Shown in pieces: positions 36,292-44,586 of a stretch of DNA of 64,000 nucleotides. Every line of letters starts with the position of its first letter. The stretch's first letter is position 1. The stretch lies in NCBI GenBank assembly GCA_019419625.1, contig DXZO01000069.1, positions 4,444 through 68,443 of the forward strand, given 5' to 3'. Made by a program: the position numbers and the translations under genes. The notes under the pieces were generated by a model that made no database searches, was not told the DNA's origin, and saw only the letters and a program-made list of their open reading frames with translations. The DNA is from Collinsella sp. Lineage in GTDB: Bacteria > Actinomycetota > Coriobacteriia > Coriobacteriales > Coriobacteriaceae.

Positions 36292-37497
36292 ATGACTGCC
36301 TCCGACGAAAAGACACTCGCCACGCTCACCAAGCTGTTTGAGGAGGAGTTTGGCCCCATCGGCGACCGCCAGGTACTCTACGTGCACGCGCCCGGGCGCT
36401 CCGAGATCAGCGGCAACCACACCGATCACGAGGGCGGCCACGTTATCGCCGGCTCGCTCGACGTCGCCGTTGACGGTATCGCCGTGGCCACCGATTCCAA
36501 CAAGGTCCGCGTCGCCGACGAGGGCTACCCCACGTTTGAGATCACACTCGACACGCTGGATGTTCAGGAGTCCGAGAAGGGCACGTCCGCAAGCCTCGTG
36601 CGCGGCATGGCCCACGAGATCGCAGCTCTCGGCGTTGAGCCCCAGGGCTTCGACTTTGCCTTTACCTGCTCCGTTCCCTCGGGCGGCGGCCTTTCTAGCT
36701 CGGCTGCCGTCGAGGCCGCATACGGCCGCGCCATGGAGACGCTCTGGGGAGCGCCCGCAATTGAGCCCGTCGCGCTCGCCCAGATGAGCCAGCGCACCGA
36801 GAACAACTACTACGGTAAGCCCTGCGGCCTTATGGACCAGGCCGCCGTATGCCTGGGCGGTCTTGCCTACATGGACTTTGAGGACCAGGCTCAGCCTAAG
36901 ACCCAGAAGCTCGAGCTCAACTTTGAGGATCACGGCTATGCGCTCGTACTCGTTAAGGTGGGCGCCGACCACGTGGCCGCCACCGACGACTACGCCGCTG
37001 TCCCTCGCGAAATGCAAGACGTCGCTGCCGAGTTTGGCAAGGCGCGCCTGTGCGAGGTCAACGTTGCCGACTTTGACGCCAAGCTCCCCGAGCTGCGTGC
37101 CAAGCTGGGCGACCGCGCCTGCCTGCGCGCCGTTCACTACTGGTACGAGAACGGCCTGGTCGATAAGCGCTGGACGGCCCTGAACGCCGGCGACATCGAT
37201 CAGTTCCTGGCTCTGACGCGTGAGTCGGGCGCCAGCTCTGCCATGTACCTGCAGAATGTCGTCGCCAAGCTGGGCTCCGAGCAGCCCTCCATGTATGCTC
37301 TGGCGCTGGCCGAGCACGTGCTCGACGGCCGCGGCGCTGCGCGTATCCACGGCGGCGGCTTTGGCGGCACCATCCAGGCCTTCGTGCCGCTCGATCTGGT
37401 CGACACCTTCATTGCCAAGATGAACGGCTGGCTGGGCGAGGGCTCTGCCCGCCACTACGCCATTTCTGACAAGGGGGCTTACGCGGCATGGCTGTAA
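36292..37497 (+). CDS. galK: Galactokinase
   Basis: The protein phosphorylates alpha-D-galactose at C1, the first Leloir step. I start at 36292 (MTASDEKTLA) after AAGGAAAGGA; the open frame reaches 36190 without support. The galactokinase signature GRSEISGNHTDHEGGHV (here with Ser-Glu in place of Val-Asn) is followed by the GHMP loop SGGGLSSSAAVEAA and late motif RIHGGGFGGTIQAF. At 401 residues it is of normal size. Its stop overlaps galT. Confidence 0.95.
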   Translation: MTASDEKTLATLTKLFEEEFGPIGDRQVLYVHAPGRSEISGNHTDHEGGHVIAGSLDVAVDGIAVATDSNKVRVADEGYPTFEITLDTLDVQESEKGTSASLVRGMAHEIAALGVEPQGFDFAFTCSVPSGGGLSSSAAVEAAYGRAMETLWGAPAIEPVALAQMSQRTENNYYGKPCGLMDQAAVCLGGLAYMDFEDQAQPKTQKLELNFEDHGYALVLVKVGADHVAATDDYAAVPREMQDVAAEFGKARLCEVNVADFDAKLPELRAKLGDRACLRAVHYWYENGLVDKRWTALNAGDIDQFLALTRESGASSAMYLQNVVAKLGSEQPSMYALALAEHVLDGRGAARIHGGGFGGTIQAFVPLDLVDTFIAKMNGWLGEGSARHYAISDKGAYAAWL

Positions 37498-39116
37498 TGA
37501 CTGATGTGCGCGAAGCTGCGCAAGGCCTGATCGAATACGCCATCCATCGGTCTATGGTCGGCCAGGACGATCGCATCTGGGCCTATAACACCATTCTGGA
37601 GTGCATTGGCGCCACGGGCCCGGCGCTCGACATGGCCTGGGCGCTGCAGACCGAGAAGCTCTCGCTCTTGCACCCCGATACCATGCCCGACTTTGACCTT
37701 GAGGGCACGCTTGCCACGCTTGCCGAGGCCGCCGTTGCCAACGGTGCTGCCGAGGACACGGCATCGGGCCGCGACCGCATCGCCATGCGCATCATGGGCA
37801 TGCTCATGCCGCGCCCGTCTGCCGTGATTGACGAGTTTACCGGCCGCATGGGCGTCAACGAGCCCCGCGCCGCGACCGACTGGTTCTACGGTCTGTGCTG
37901 TGACGCCGGCTACGTGCGCCGTGCCGCCATTGCGCGCAACATCAAATGGAGCACCCCCACCAACTGGGGCGACCTCGAGATCACGATTAACCTGTCCAAG
38001 CCCGAGAAGGACCCGCGCGACATCGCCGCCGCCGGCGCTGCAAAGAACACGGGCGAGAAGTATCCCGCCTGCCAGCTGTGCATCGAAAACGAAGGCTACC
38101 CGGGACGCTCCGCCGCAGCCGACGGTGGCGCTCATCCCGCTCGCCAGAACCTGCGCATTATCCCCATCTCGCTCGACGGCGAGCGCTGGGGCTTCCAGTA
38201 CAGCCCGTACGCGTACTTTAACGAGCACTGCATTGCCATGAGCTCCGAGCATCGCCCGATGCACGTTGACCGCAAGGGCCTGACGTGCTTGCTCGACTTT
38301 GTGGACCTGTTCCCGCACTACTTTATTGGCTCCAACGCCGACCTGCCCATCGTGGGCGGCTCGATTCTGTCGCACGACCACTTCCAGGGTGGCGCGCACG
38401 AGTTCCCCATGATGCACGCCGCCGAGGTCTCGCAGTTCAGCGTGCCCGGCTTTGACAGCGTTACGGGTGCCGTGCTGCAGTGGCCGCTTTCGGTGCTGCG
38501 TCTGCGCTCGCACGACCGTGCTCAGCTGCTCGACGCCGCCGAGAAGATTATCCTCGCCTGGCGCGAGTGGACTGACGAGTCGGTGGGCGTCATCGCGCAC
38601 ACGGCCGACGGCGTGGCGCACAACACCGTGACGCCCGTCATCCGCCGTGTCGACTCCCGCGGCAATGCCGGTGGCGAGATCTACGAGGCCTACCTGGCGC
38701 TTCGCTGCAACATCACGACCGACGAGCATCCGCTGGGCGTGTTCCACCCGCATGCCGAGTATCACCACATTAAGAAGGAGAACATCGGCCTGATCGAGGT
38801 CATGGGCCTGGCCATTTTGCCGCCGCGCCTGGTTCCCGAGCTCGGCGCGGTCCGCGAGCACCTGCTGGCGGCCAAGGCCGATGCCAGCTACGACCTTGCC
38901 GGCGCGCTCGAGGGCGACGACCTTTGCCGTAGCCACGCCGCATGGGCCGAGGATGTCTTTGCTCGCCGCGCGAACGAGCTTACGGCGGACAACGCCATCG
39001 ACATCCTGCACGAGGAGGTCGGCGTGGTGTTTGGCCATGTGCTCGACAACGCCGGCGTCTTTAAGTGGGACGAGGCCGGACGCGCCGCCCAGCAGCGCTT
39101 TATCGACTCGCTGTAG
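37488..39116 (+). CDS. galT: Galactose-1-phosphate uridylyltransferase (GalT2 type)
   Basis: The protein exchanges UMP between UDP-glucose and galactose-1-phosphate. This 542-residue protein belongs to the Firmicutes-type GalT2 family, longer than E. coli GalT. The HDHFQGG motif supplies the active-site histidines, and NLRIIPISLDGERWGFQYSPYAY (shortened) and FNEHCIAMSSEHRPM are family blocks. The start at 37488 lies inside galK (10-bp overlap); ATG 37497 is an alternative. galE is not in the window. Confidence 0.93.
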   Translation: MAVMTDVREAAQGLIEYAIHRSMVGQDDRIWAYNTILECIGATGPALDMAWALQTEKLSLLHPDTMPDFDLEGTLATLAEAAVANGAAEDTASGRDRIAMRIMGMLMPRPSAVIDEFTGRMGVNEPRAATDWFYGLCCDAGYVRRAAIARNIKWSTPTNWGDLEITINLSKPEKDPRDIAAAGAAKNTGEKYPACQLCIENEGYPGRSAAADGGAHPARQNLRIIPISLDGERWGFQYSPYAYFNEHCIAMSSEHRPMHVDRKGLTCLLDFVDLFPHYFIGSNADLPIVGGSILSHDHFQGGAHEFPMMHAAEVSQFSVPGFDSVTGAVLQWPLSVLRLRSHDRAQLLDAAEKIILAWREWTDESVGVIAHTADGVAHNTVTPVIRRVDSRGNAGGEIYEAYLALRCNITTDEHPLGVFHPHAEYHHIKKENIGLIEVMGLAILPPRLVPELGAVREHLLAAKADASYDLAGALEGDDLCRSHAAWAEDVFARRANELTADNAIDILHEEVGVVFGHVLDNAGVFKWDEAGRAAQQRFIDSL

Positions 39117-39169
39117 CATACCAGCTCGGGCGCTTACGCTCGACACGCTCAACAAATAGCGCCTACACG

Positions 39170-39214
39170 ACAACGGGGCCCGCCGGCAGCATCGCCGACG
39201 GGCCCCGTTTTTTG
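39170..39214 (+). terminator. Terminator after galT
   Basis: ACGGGGCCCG, a CGGC/GCCG extension and CGGGCCCCGT form a long stem followed by TTTTTTGG. Confidence 0.92.
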
Positions 39215-39225
39215 GTGCAAGGGGT

Positions 39226-39290
39226 GGTGCAAGGGGGTCAGGTTAAGATGCACCAACTTGGTGCAAAGTAACCTGACCCCCTTGCACCAA
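39226..39290. repeat. Inverted repeat GGTGCAAGGGGGTCAGG
   Basis: GGTGCAAGGGGGTCAGGTTA and TAACCTGACCCCCTTGCACC are perfect 20-bp arms around GATGCACCAACTTGGTGCAAAG, itself an inner palindrome (TGCACCAA/TTGGTGCA). The REP-like element sits right after the galT terminator. Confidence 0.85.
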
Positions 39291-39365
39291 TCAGGATTAT
39301 CCCCATCTGCCGCATTGTCGGGGTATGATTGAGCCATCATTAAAACATGCGGAAGGACGGCAGGT

Positions 39366-39716
39366 ATGGCTGATATTCTTCTCGTACTCGACACGCTCAT
39401 GGAACAAATCGTCGAGATCGCTATCCTGCTTTTCGAATTCATCGGCGTCGGAATCATCATCTATTCCGGCCTTCGCGGATTCACGCTCTATCTTAAGCGC
39501 TCCCCCGCCACCAAGCTCACGTTAGCCAAAGGTCTGGCAATGGGCCTGGAATTTAAACTGGGAAGCGAGATCCTCCGCACCGTCATCGTGCGCGACTGGC
39601 ACGAAATCGCAACCGTCGGCGGCATCATCGCCCTGCGCGCCGCACTCACCTTCCTCATCCACTGGGAAATTAAAGAAGAAGAAAAAGAATCGCATCCGGC
39701 CGAACGCAGCCAGTAG
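39366..39716 (+). CDS. DUF1622 family membrane protein
   Basis: This 116-residue protein has three hydrophobic segments (about 15-38, 65-85, 88-105) and the family pattern LLFEFIGVGIIIYSGLRGF, then RDWHEIATVGGIIALRA. Function is unknown. The TAG stop lies in the first bases of a REP-like repeat (39713-39770). Confidence 0.85.
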   Translation: MADILLVLDTLMEQIVEIAILLFEFIGVGIIIYSGLRGFTLYLKRSPATKLTLAKGLAMGLEFKLGSEILRTVIVRDWHEIATVGGIIALRAALTFLIHWEIKEEEKESHPAERSQ

Positions 39717-40203
39717 TCATTGGGGACGTTCTTAAACGACTAGTCAAACAAGAACGTCCCCAATGACTACCTCAGGACATCTCGCGTCCTCCACGAAAAT
39801 CGAAGTCAAATATTTTTCCGAGAAGTGAACGAACTAATTTGCACCCCCGGAACAACCGCATTTTTTGGCATTAAAACCGCAGGAAAACTGTGAAGAAACC
39901 GCAGGAAACGGCGTCCGAAAAGTGTTGATGTTCCAGGGGTCCATTTTTACTCGTTCACTTCCTGGGAAAAGTATTTGACTTTGATTCTGAACGAGCTGGC
40001 GCGCCAGGCGATCCAATGGAAACAAAGGAATCATGGCACAAGGAGTGTCCCCAAGTGCCGGCGTAGAAGGAACGTCCCAAAGTGCCGCAACATGACGAGA
40101 GTGGATAATCTCCCACTTTGAGCCCGCAAACAGGCCAAAAACGGGAGATTATCCACTCTCATTCTGCGGGCACTCATTTAAGTCTGTCCCCAATGAGTAC
40201 CCG
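39713..40203. repeat. REP-like mosaic block 2 with an embedded long inverted repeat
   Basis: In order it holds GTAGTCATTGGGGACGTTCTT with its inverted copy (39713-39770), a 28-bp-arm inverted repeat (39798-39832 and 39951-39986), AAGGAGTGTCCCCAAGTGCC (40040 on), the GAGTGGATAATCTCCC hairpin (40095-40162) and a TCTGTCCCCAATGAGTACC unit. The spacer of the middle element contains AAAACCGCAGGAAAA. All parts except the middle arms recur near 23.3-24.8 kb. Confidence 0.85.
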
Positions 40204-40218
40204 TAAACCCGACTGACC

Positions 40219-41154
40219 CTACAGCTCAGTTACTTCGACGCTGTTGTAGATCTCGTCCCAGCGGTCCATGACCAGGTGGCCGGTCTTGGGATCCATGGCG
40301 TTGAGCTTGCCGCAGGTATTGGCGGTCTTGAGCACCGTGACATCGTCGGCACCAGCAGCAATGGCATGCGCAAAGCCGGCGATGGTCGAGTCACCGGAAC
40401 CCGTCGCGTTCACAGCTGCAATCGCGGGTGTCTTGGCGCGGAACGCGCGACCCTCATGGAAGCCCACCGACCCGGCAGCGCCCATCGATACGACAACCCA
40501 GGGGATACCGGCAAAGCGGCCATCGGCGGCAAGCGCCTCGCGCAGGGCATCGACATCATCAGTCGTAAAGGACGTACCCAGCAGGCCGTTAATCTCGGTC
40601 AGGTTGGGCTTTACGAGCTCAGGCTTAGCGTCGGACTCCAGCGCGGCCTCCAGCGATGCACCCGAGGTGTCGAGCAGCACCTTGGCGCCCGCCTCCTCGG
40701 CGATCTTGACGAGCTCGGCATAGTAGCCGGCATCGACGCCACGCGGCAGCGAGCCCGAAAGCGTCACAACGTCCGCCTTCGCTGCAAGCTCGGCGAACTT
40801 GGCCGTAAAGGCCTCGAGCTCGGCCGGGGCGATCTGCGGGCCGCTCTCCAGCAGCTCGGTCTGATTACCCTCGTGCAGAATATTCAGGCAAATGCGCGTC
40901 TCACCGGCGATGGGCACAAAGTCGTTCTTGACGCCGTCGGCATCCATAAGCTCGGCCATATAGGCGCCCATGTGGCCGCCGAGCAGGCCGGTCGCGAGCA
41001 CATCGTCGCCCAGCTGCAGCAGCACGCGGCTCACGTTGAGGCCCTTGCCGCCAGCGGTCTTTTCGGGCGTCACACGGTTAACATCGTCGATGATCAGCTT
41101 GTCGAGCTGATAGCGCGTATCAATCGACGGGTTCATGGTAACGGTCAGAATCAT
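40219..41154 (-). CDS. lacC: Tagatose-6-phosphate kinase / 1-phosphofructokinase family (PfkB)
   Basis: This 311-residue ribokinase-fold enzyme has MNPSIDTRY, GGKGLNVSRVL (PfkB signature 1), GSLPRGVDAG and the catalytic NATGSGDSTIAGF (signature 2, Asp as base). LacC and FruK look alike, but its place downstream of lacA and lacB makes tagatose-6-phosphate the likely substrate. It is the last gene of the leftward lacA-lacB-lacC set. Confidence 0.88.
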   Translation of the reverse strand: MILTVTMNPSIDTRYQLDKLIIDDVNRVTPEKTAGGKGLNVSRVLLQLGDDVLATGLLGGHMGAYMAELMDADGVKNDFVPIAGETRICLNILHEGNQTELLESGPQIAPAELEAFTAKFAELAAKADVVTLSGSLPRGVDAGYYAELVKIAEEAGAKVLLDTSGASLEAALESDAKPELVKPNLTEINGLLGTSFTTDDVDALREALAADGRFAGIPWVVVSMGAAGSVGFHEGRAFRAKTPAIAAVNATGSGDSTIAGFAHAIAAGADDVTVLKTANTCGKLNAMDPKTGHLVMDRWDEIYNSVEVTEL

Positions 41155-41268
41155 ATTGAACTCCAGTTTAGAAAACCGGCCCGCGCCCCATCAAGAAACG
41201 CGAGCCGTCAATTGAACCTTAAAGCGACAAAACAACAGGGGCAACCCCACAGGTCACACCAACGTCAG

Positions 41269-41410
41269 CGAGCGACGTTCAGGTGCCCCAGGTCGCCGCG
41301 AAAGAGGAGCGACGCGTACTTCATGTACGCGAGCGACGGTTTGAGCGGCGAGATGGGGTGCCTGAGCGTCGCGCAGCGTCGGCCGGTCCGGCGTTCGGTA
41401 GAACGCCGGA
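41269..41410. repeat. Imperfect long palindrome F and a hairpin in the lacB-lacC gap
   Basis: Imperfect outer arms (about 41269-41299 and 41345-41374, several G/T mismatches) enclose an inner stem GCGTAC-TTCAT-GTACGC followed by GAGCGAC. At 41387-41410 TCCGGCGTTC-GGTA-GAACGCCGGA forms a perfect 10-bp hairpin just after the lacB stop. The TTCAT loop and GAGCGA follow the pattern of copy E in thrC-thrB. Confidence 0.75.
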
Positions 41411-41416
41411 ACCTAA

Positions 41417-41941
41417 TTAGTCGTGATACTCGCCGCGGTCCCACTTCTCCAGAAACTCGTCAAAGAAATGCGGGTCGGCCTGGGCCCCGGCGTCGGCCTT
41501 GTTGCAGGCGTCGATCTTGGCGATCAGGGCATCGTGCTCGGGAGTCTTCTCGTAAGGCTCCTCCAGGAAGGCGAGCATAATGTCGGCCATCAGGAACTCG
41601 CCGGTGATCTTGCCACCAAAGCCCACGATGTTGGCGTTGAGCTCGCGACGGGCATAGAGGGCAGAGGTCATGTCGCGGACCAGGGCGCAACGGGCGCCGG
41701 GAACCTTGTTGACGGCGTTGGTGATGCCGATGCCGGTGCCGCACAGGGCCACGCCAAAGTCGGCCTTGCCGCTGGCGACGGCCTCGCCCACGGCCTTGCC
41801 GTAGATGGGATAATGCGTGCGGCTGTGGCTGTAGGTGCCGCAGTCGAGCACCTGATAGCCAGCCTGCTCCAGGCGGTCGGCCAGATAGATCTTCTCGTCC
41901 GTAACGATATGGTCGCAACCGATTGCGATGGTCTTCTTCAT
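41417..41941 (-). CDS. lacB: Galactose-6-phosphate isomerase subunit LacB
   Basis: This 174-residue RpiB-fold subunit ([57 protein letters not shown]) closely follows LacB of lactose-fermenting Firmicutes. With LacA it converts galactose-6-phosphate to tagatose-6-phosphate. It lies 63 bp after lacA. Confidence 0.93.
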   Translation of the reverse strand: MKKTIAIGCDHIVTDEKIYLADRLEQAGYQVLDCGTYSHSRTHYPIYGKAVGEAVASGKADFGVALCGTGIGITNAVNKVPGARCALVRDMTSALYARRELNANIVGFGGKITGEFLMADIMLAFLEEPYEKTPEHDALIAKIDACNKADAGAQADPHFFDEFLEKWDRGEYHD

Positions 41942-42004
41942 CAGAACGTCCTTTCGTCTGAATTCACAAGGTAAGGTAGAAGTTCGAGTTCTCGGTGGCT
42001 CTCG

Positions 42005-42433
42005 TTAGGCCATCTTGTTGAGCATGTCGACACGAATCTGGTGACGACCGCCGGCGTACTGCGCGCGCAGGAACTCGCGGGCGATCTTCTTGGCGACCTC
42101 GGTACCCACAACGCCCGGGCCCATGGTGACCATACGCGAACCGTTGTGCTCGCGGGTCATGTAGGCGGAACGCTCGTCGGAAATGTTGGCAACGACCATG
42201 CCCTTAATCTTGACGGCGGCCATATAGGAACCGACGCCGTACTTATCGAATGCAAAGCCCTGGGAGTCCTTGTGCTCCAGCAGGTCCTGGGCAACGGCAG
42301 TCGCGGAATCGACAAAGTCCGCGGCAGGGGTCTCGGAATAGTCGACGACCTCGTGACCGTCGGCGACGAGCATCTCCTTGATGGACTCCTTCATCGACAT
42401 ACCGTCGGCATCGGAAGCGATTACAACCCTCAT
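42005..42433 (-). CDS. lacA: Galactose-6-phosphate isomerase subunit LacA
   Basis: This 142-residue RpiB-fold subunit (VVIASDADGMSMKESIKEML, VVDYSETPAADFVDSA, GTEVAKKIAREFL) has no reactive CGTG motif, as expected of LacA, which forms the active site together with LacB. It is the promoter-proximal gene of the leftward lacABC set. ACCGTTCACGGT at 42604-42615 upstream is a near-perfect 12-bp palindrome. Confidence 0.92.
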   Translation of the reverse strand: MRVVIASDADGMSMKESIKEMLVADGHEVVDYSETPAADFVDSATAVAQDLLEHKDSQGFAFDKYGVGSYMAAVKIKGMVVANISDERSAYMTREHNGSRMVTMGPGVVGTEVAKKIAREFLRAQYAGGRHQIRVDMLNKMA

Positions 42434-42596
42434 GACATCCTCCTTGAGAGATACGCAGGTGCGTAGTTTCTGTTTGGAAGTGTTGAATCGCGTTCAGGTC
42501 CGGGCATCTGAATGTGCGGTTCTTCACTGTTCATGTTAATTTGAACACATTCAAACATCAACTGCAACAACTATTTGTTTATCTTTGTTCTTTTTT

Positions 42597-42615
42597 GAAC
42601 AACTACCGTTCACGG
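42597..42615. promoter_or_regulatory. ACCGTTCACGGT motif upstream of lacA
   Basis: GAACAACTACCGTTCAC (42597-42613) is identical over 17 bases to 15894-15910 upstream of pflB. The core ACCGT-TC-ACGGT is a perfect palindrome with a two-base centre. Related copies lie at 44498-44526, 45702-45713, 50668-50679 and 36212-36221. Confidence 0.65.
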
Positions 42616-42673
42616 TTGATTGCCGACCGTTTGAGCCCGGCGCAGACGTAGCGACCATGTGTTCAACAGACAA

Positions 42674-42711
42674 AAGGGCGGCCGAGAACGTGTCTCGGCC
42701 GCCCTTCTTAC
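42674..42711 (-). terminator. Terminator after the 42741-43772 gene
   Basis: AAGGGCGGCCGAGA and TCTCGGCCGCCCTT form a perfect 14-bp stem. On the minus strand it is followed by TTGTCTGTTG after CCCTT, downstream of the membrane-protein gene. Confidence 0.85.
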
Positions 42712-42740
42712 GGTTGATCTTCCAAAGATCGCTTTGCCGC

Positions 42741-43772
42741 CTACTCAGACTGCCCACTCTTCTTGGCATGTTTGGACGGAGCGCTCAAGAAACGATCCGT
42801 CAGATAGTTCGCGGGACCGGAGACATCGATCCCCAGCAGCACGTGTCCTAGCCATAGGAACGCCACGAGCACCAGTAGAGGAATCACACACGAGGTCACG
42901 ATCATCACGATGACGCCTTCGATCAGATCGGTCACCTGCTGCACGATCTCGTCGGTCATCTGCTTGGCACCGCTGGTTACCGACGTAACCAGGCTCGAGG
43001 CCCCGTCAGTCAACTGCTCGAGCACGTTTTTGGACTCCGTGGTCTCGGACTTTTTCTTGTTCGATTTTGAGCTGGTCTCGCCTGACTTGTCCGTGGTATC
43101 GGTCTTTTCCGCAGCGTCCGCTGCCTTTTGCTCGGCCTGTTCAATGCTGACGCGATATGTCTCGTCGACCTTTTGCGATACCCATACGCTCGCGGGCACA
43201 AGCGCCATGCCGATCACGGCAACCACCAGCACGCGCGTCGCCACACGGCGCAGGACAGCGCTCGTGCTCCAGCGCCCATGAACGCCAAGCGACACCGCAA
43301 AGAGCACCAACGCAAACGGGATTAAGATGCCCAAGCCAACCGACCACAAAATCGTGAGCAAATATTTCTCGAGGTAGAGCACGGCGAGCACGATGCCCAG
43401 GTTACCCGAAAGCTGCGCGAGCTGCTCGGCGACCGGCGTTCCCGTATCACCAGGCAGCGCGGTAATGCCCGCAGACAGCGCCACGCACGAGGTCGTGAGC
43501 GCCAGTACGTTACCTTTCTTTTGATCGATGACCTCGATGGTGGAGTCCCAAGTCTTGGTATCGGCAAAATGCGGGCGCGCGACAAAGCCCGAAAGGAGCG
43601 CCAGCACCACGAGCGCGATAATCAAGCCGATCTGTAGCTTTTTGTTTGCGCACACGACATCGGACAAGCTGGGCTGCAGCTCGGTTACCGTCGTGTGCTC
43701 GGTTATCTGGACAGGACGCCCATGAGCCATCTCGTGCGCGCCTCTTTTTTGTATTGACCCGTTATCCGGCAT
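42741..43772 (-). CDS. Membrane protein of unknown function (343 aa)
   Basis: GGAGG sits 7 bp before ATG 43772. Predicted TM segments lie at about 47-65, 120-140, 143-165, 178-200 and 285-310. Between the fourth and fifth is a charged, Lys/Glu/Ser/Thr-rich low-complexity stretch (about 205-245). No family is recognised. It is flanked by lacA and lacF but has its own terminator, so a lactose role is not implied. Confidence 0.75.
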   Translation of the reverse strand: MPDNGSIQKRGAHEMAHGRPVQITEHTTVTELQPSLSDVVCANKKLQIGLIIALVVLALLSGFVARPHFADTKTWDSTIEVIDQKKGNVLALTTSCVALSAGITALPGDTGTPVAEQLAQLSGNLGIVLAVLYLEKYLLTILWSVGLGILIPFALVLFAVSLGVHGRWSTSAVLRRVATRVLVVAVIGMALVPASVWVSQKVDETYRVSIEQAEQKAADAAEKTDTTDKSGETSSKSNKKKSETTESKNVLEQLTDGASSLVTSVTSGAKQMTDEIVQQVTDLIEGVIVMIVTSCVIPLLVLVAFLWLGHVLLGIDVSGPANYLTDRFLSAPSKHAKKSGQSE

Positions 43773-43977
43773 TTGGATACCTCCTCAGTCCGGCGTTTAA
43801 TGCGAAAGGAAGTATACCCACCGAGCAAAAATCGAACGGGAGGACCAACGGAGCGCAACAAGACTGTCCCCAATGACTATTTCGGGATGAGTTGCGGTGG
43901 AATAGGGATTGTTTTGCGCCCGCCGGCCCCTATTCAGTCCCTATTTCACCGCAACCAAGACAGATGGGATACAGAAA

Positions 43978-44010
43978 AGCTCTGCCGCAGGTAGCGGCAG
44001 GGCTTTTGGA
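43978..44010 (-). terminator. Terminator after lacF
   Basis: On the minus strand AAAGCCCTGCCGC, TACCT loop and GCGGCAGAGCTTTT form a stem with a closing T-run, 24 bp past the lacF stop. Confidence 0.88.
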
Positions 44011-44033
44011 AGGGGACGAGTTGTGCAGGCTCG

Positions 44034-44372
44034 TTAGGCGAGCTTAGCCTCGAGTGCGGCGATGCGCTTATAGGCATCGATGGTAAAGCGGGTCTGCTTC
44101 TCCAGGATCATGGTGGTCATGAGAGTATCCTGAGCATGGGCCATGATGAAGGTCATCTCCATCTCGCCGCCGCCGGCCTCCTGCGAAAGCAGCTTGGTCT
44201 GCGTGTCGTGGGCACCGATGAGCGCATCGCTGGCATCCTTGTGCAGCTGCTCGGCCTTCTCAAAATCACCCTCGCGAGCAGCATCGAGCGCTGCAAGCAG
44301 ATCGGTCTGGGCGTCGCCCGCGTATGCGACAATCTCGAATCCAACCATCGAGATTTCTTCTTTGGTTGCCAT
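44034..44372 (-). CDS. lacF: PTS lactose/cellobiose-family EIIA
   Basis: This 112-residue, all-helical EIIA accepts phosphate from HPr on His79 (FIMAHAQDTLMTT) and has the family blocks GFEIVAYAGDA and AAREGDFEKAEQLHKDASDAL (shortened). It is the only EIIA of this family in the window, so it should serve both EIICB proteins. Its leftward promoter region (44373-44586) has two GAACGGT repeats. Confidence 0.93.
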   Translation of the reverse strand: MATKEEISMVGFEIVAYAGDAQTDLLAALDAAREGDFEKAEQLHKDASDALIGAHDTQTKLLSQEAGGGEMEMTFIMAHAQDTLMTTMILEKQTRFTIDAYKRIAALEAKLA

Positions 44373-44497
44373 ATTGCGTTCCTTTCACATATGAACCAAT
44401 GGAGAGCATCGCGTCCGGGCATACGCGCTGCGTTGTGTATGACAGAGACAGTAACATTCAAACAAAAAAGAACAGCGCAAAACGTAATTTCGAGCTA

Positions 44498-44526
44498 TGA
44501 ACGGTCGTTTTTCGCCCGTGAACGGT
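44498..44526. promoter_or_regulatory. Paired GAACGGT motifs upstream of lacF
   Basis: ATGAACGGTCG (44497-44507) and CCGTGAACGGTT (44516-44527) are direct repeats with a period of about two helical turns, in the opposite orientation to the lacA copy. They match the shared ACCGTTCAC motif. Confidence 0.6.
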
Positions 44527-44586
44527 TTTTAAACCAATCCGAACATTCTTGAACACAATTAGCGGAAACCAAAACGGGACCGCACC

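Noticed and set aside
42741..43772. Membrane protein as part of the lactose system
   Set aside because: It has its own ribosome-binding site and terminator and no similarity to any PTS or sugar gene; only its position suggested it.
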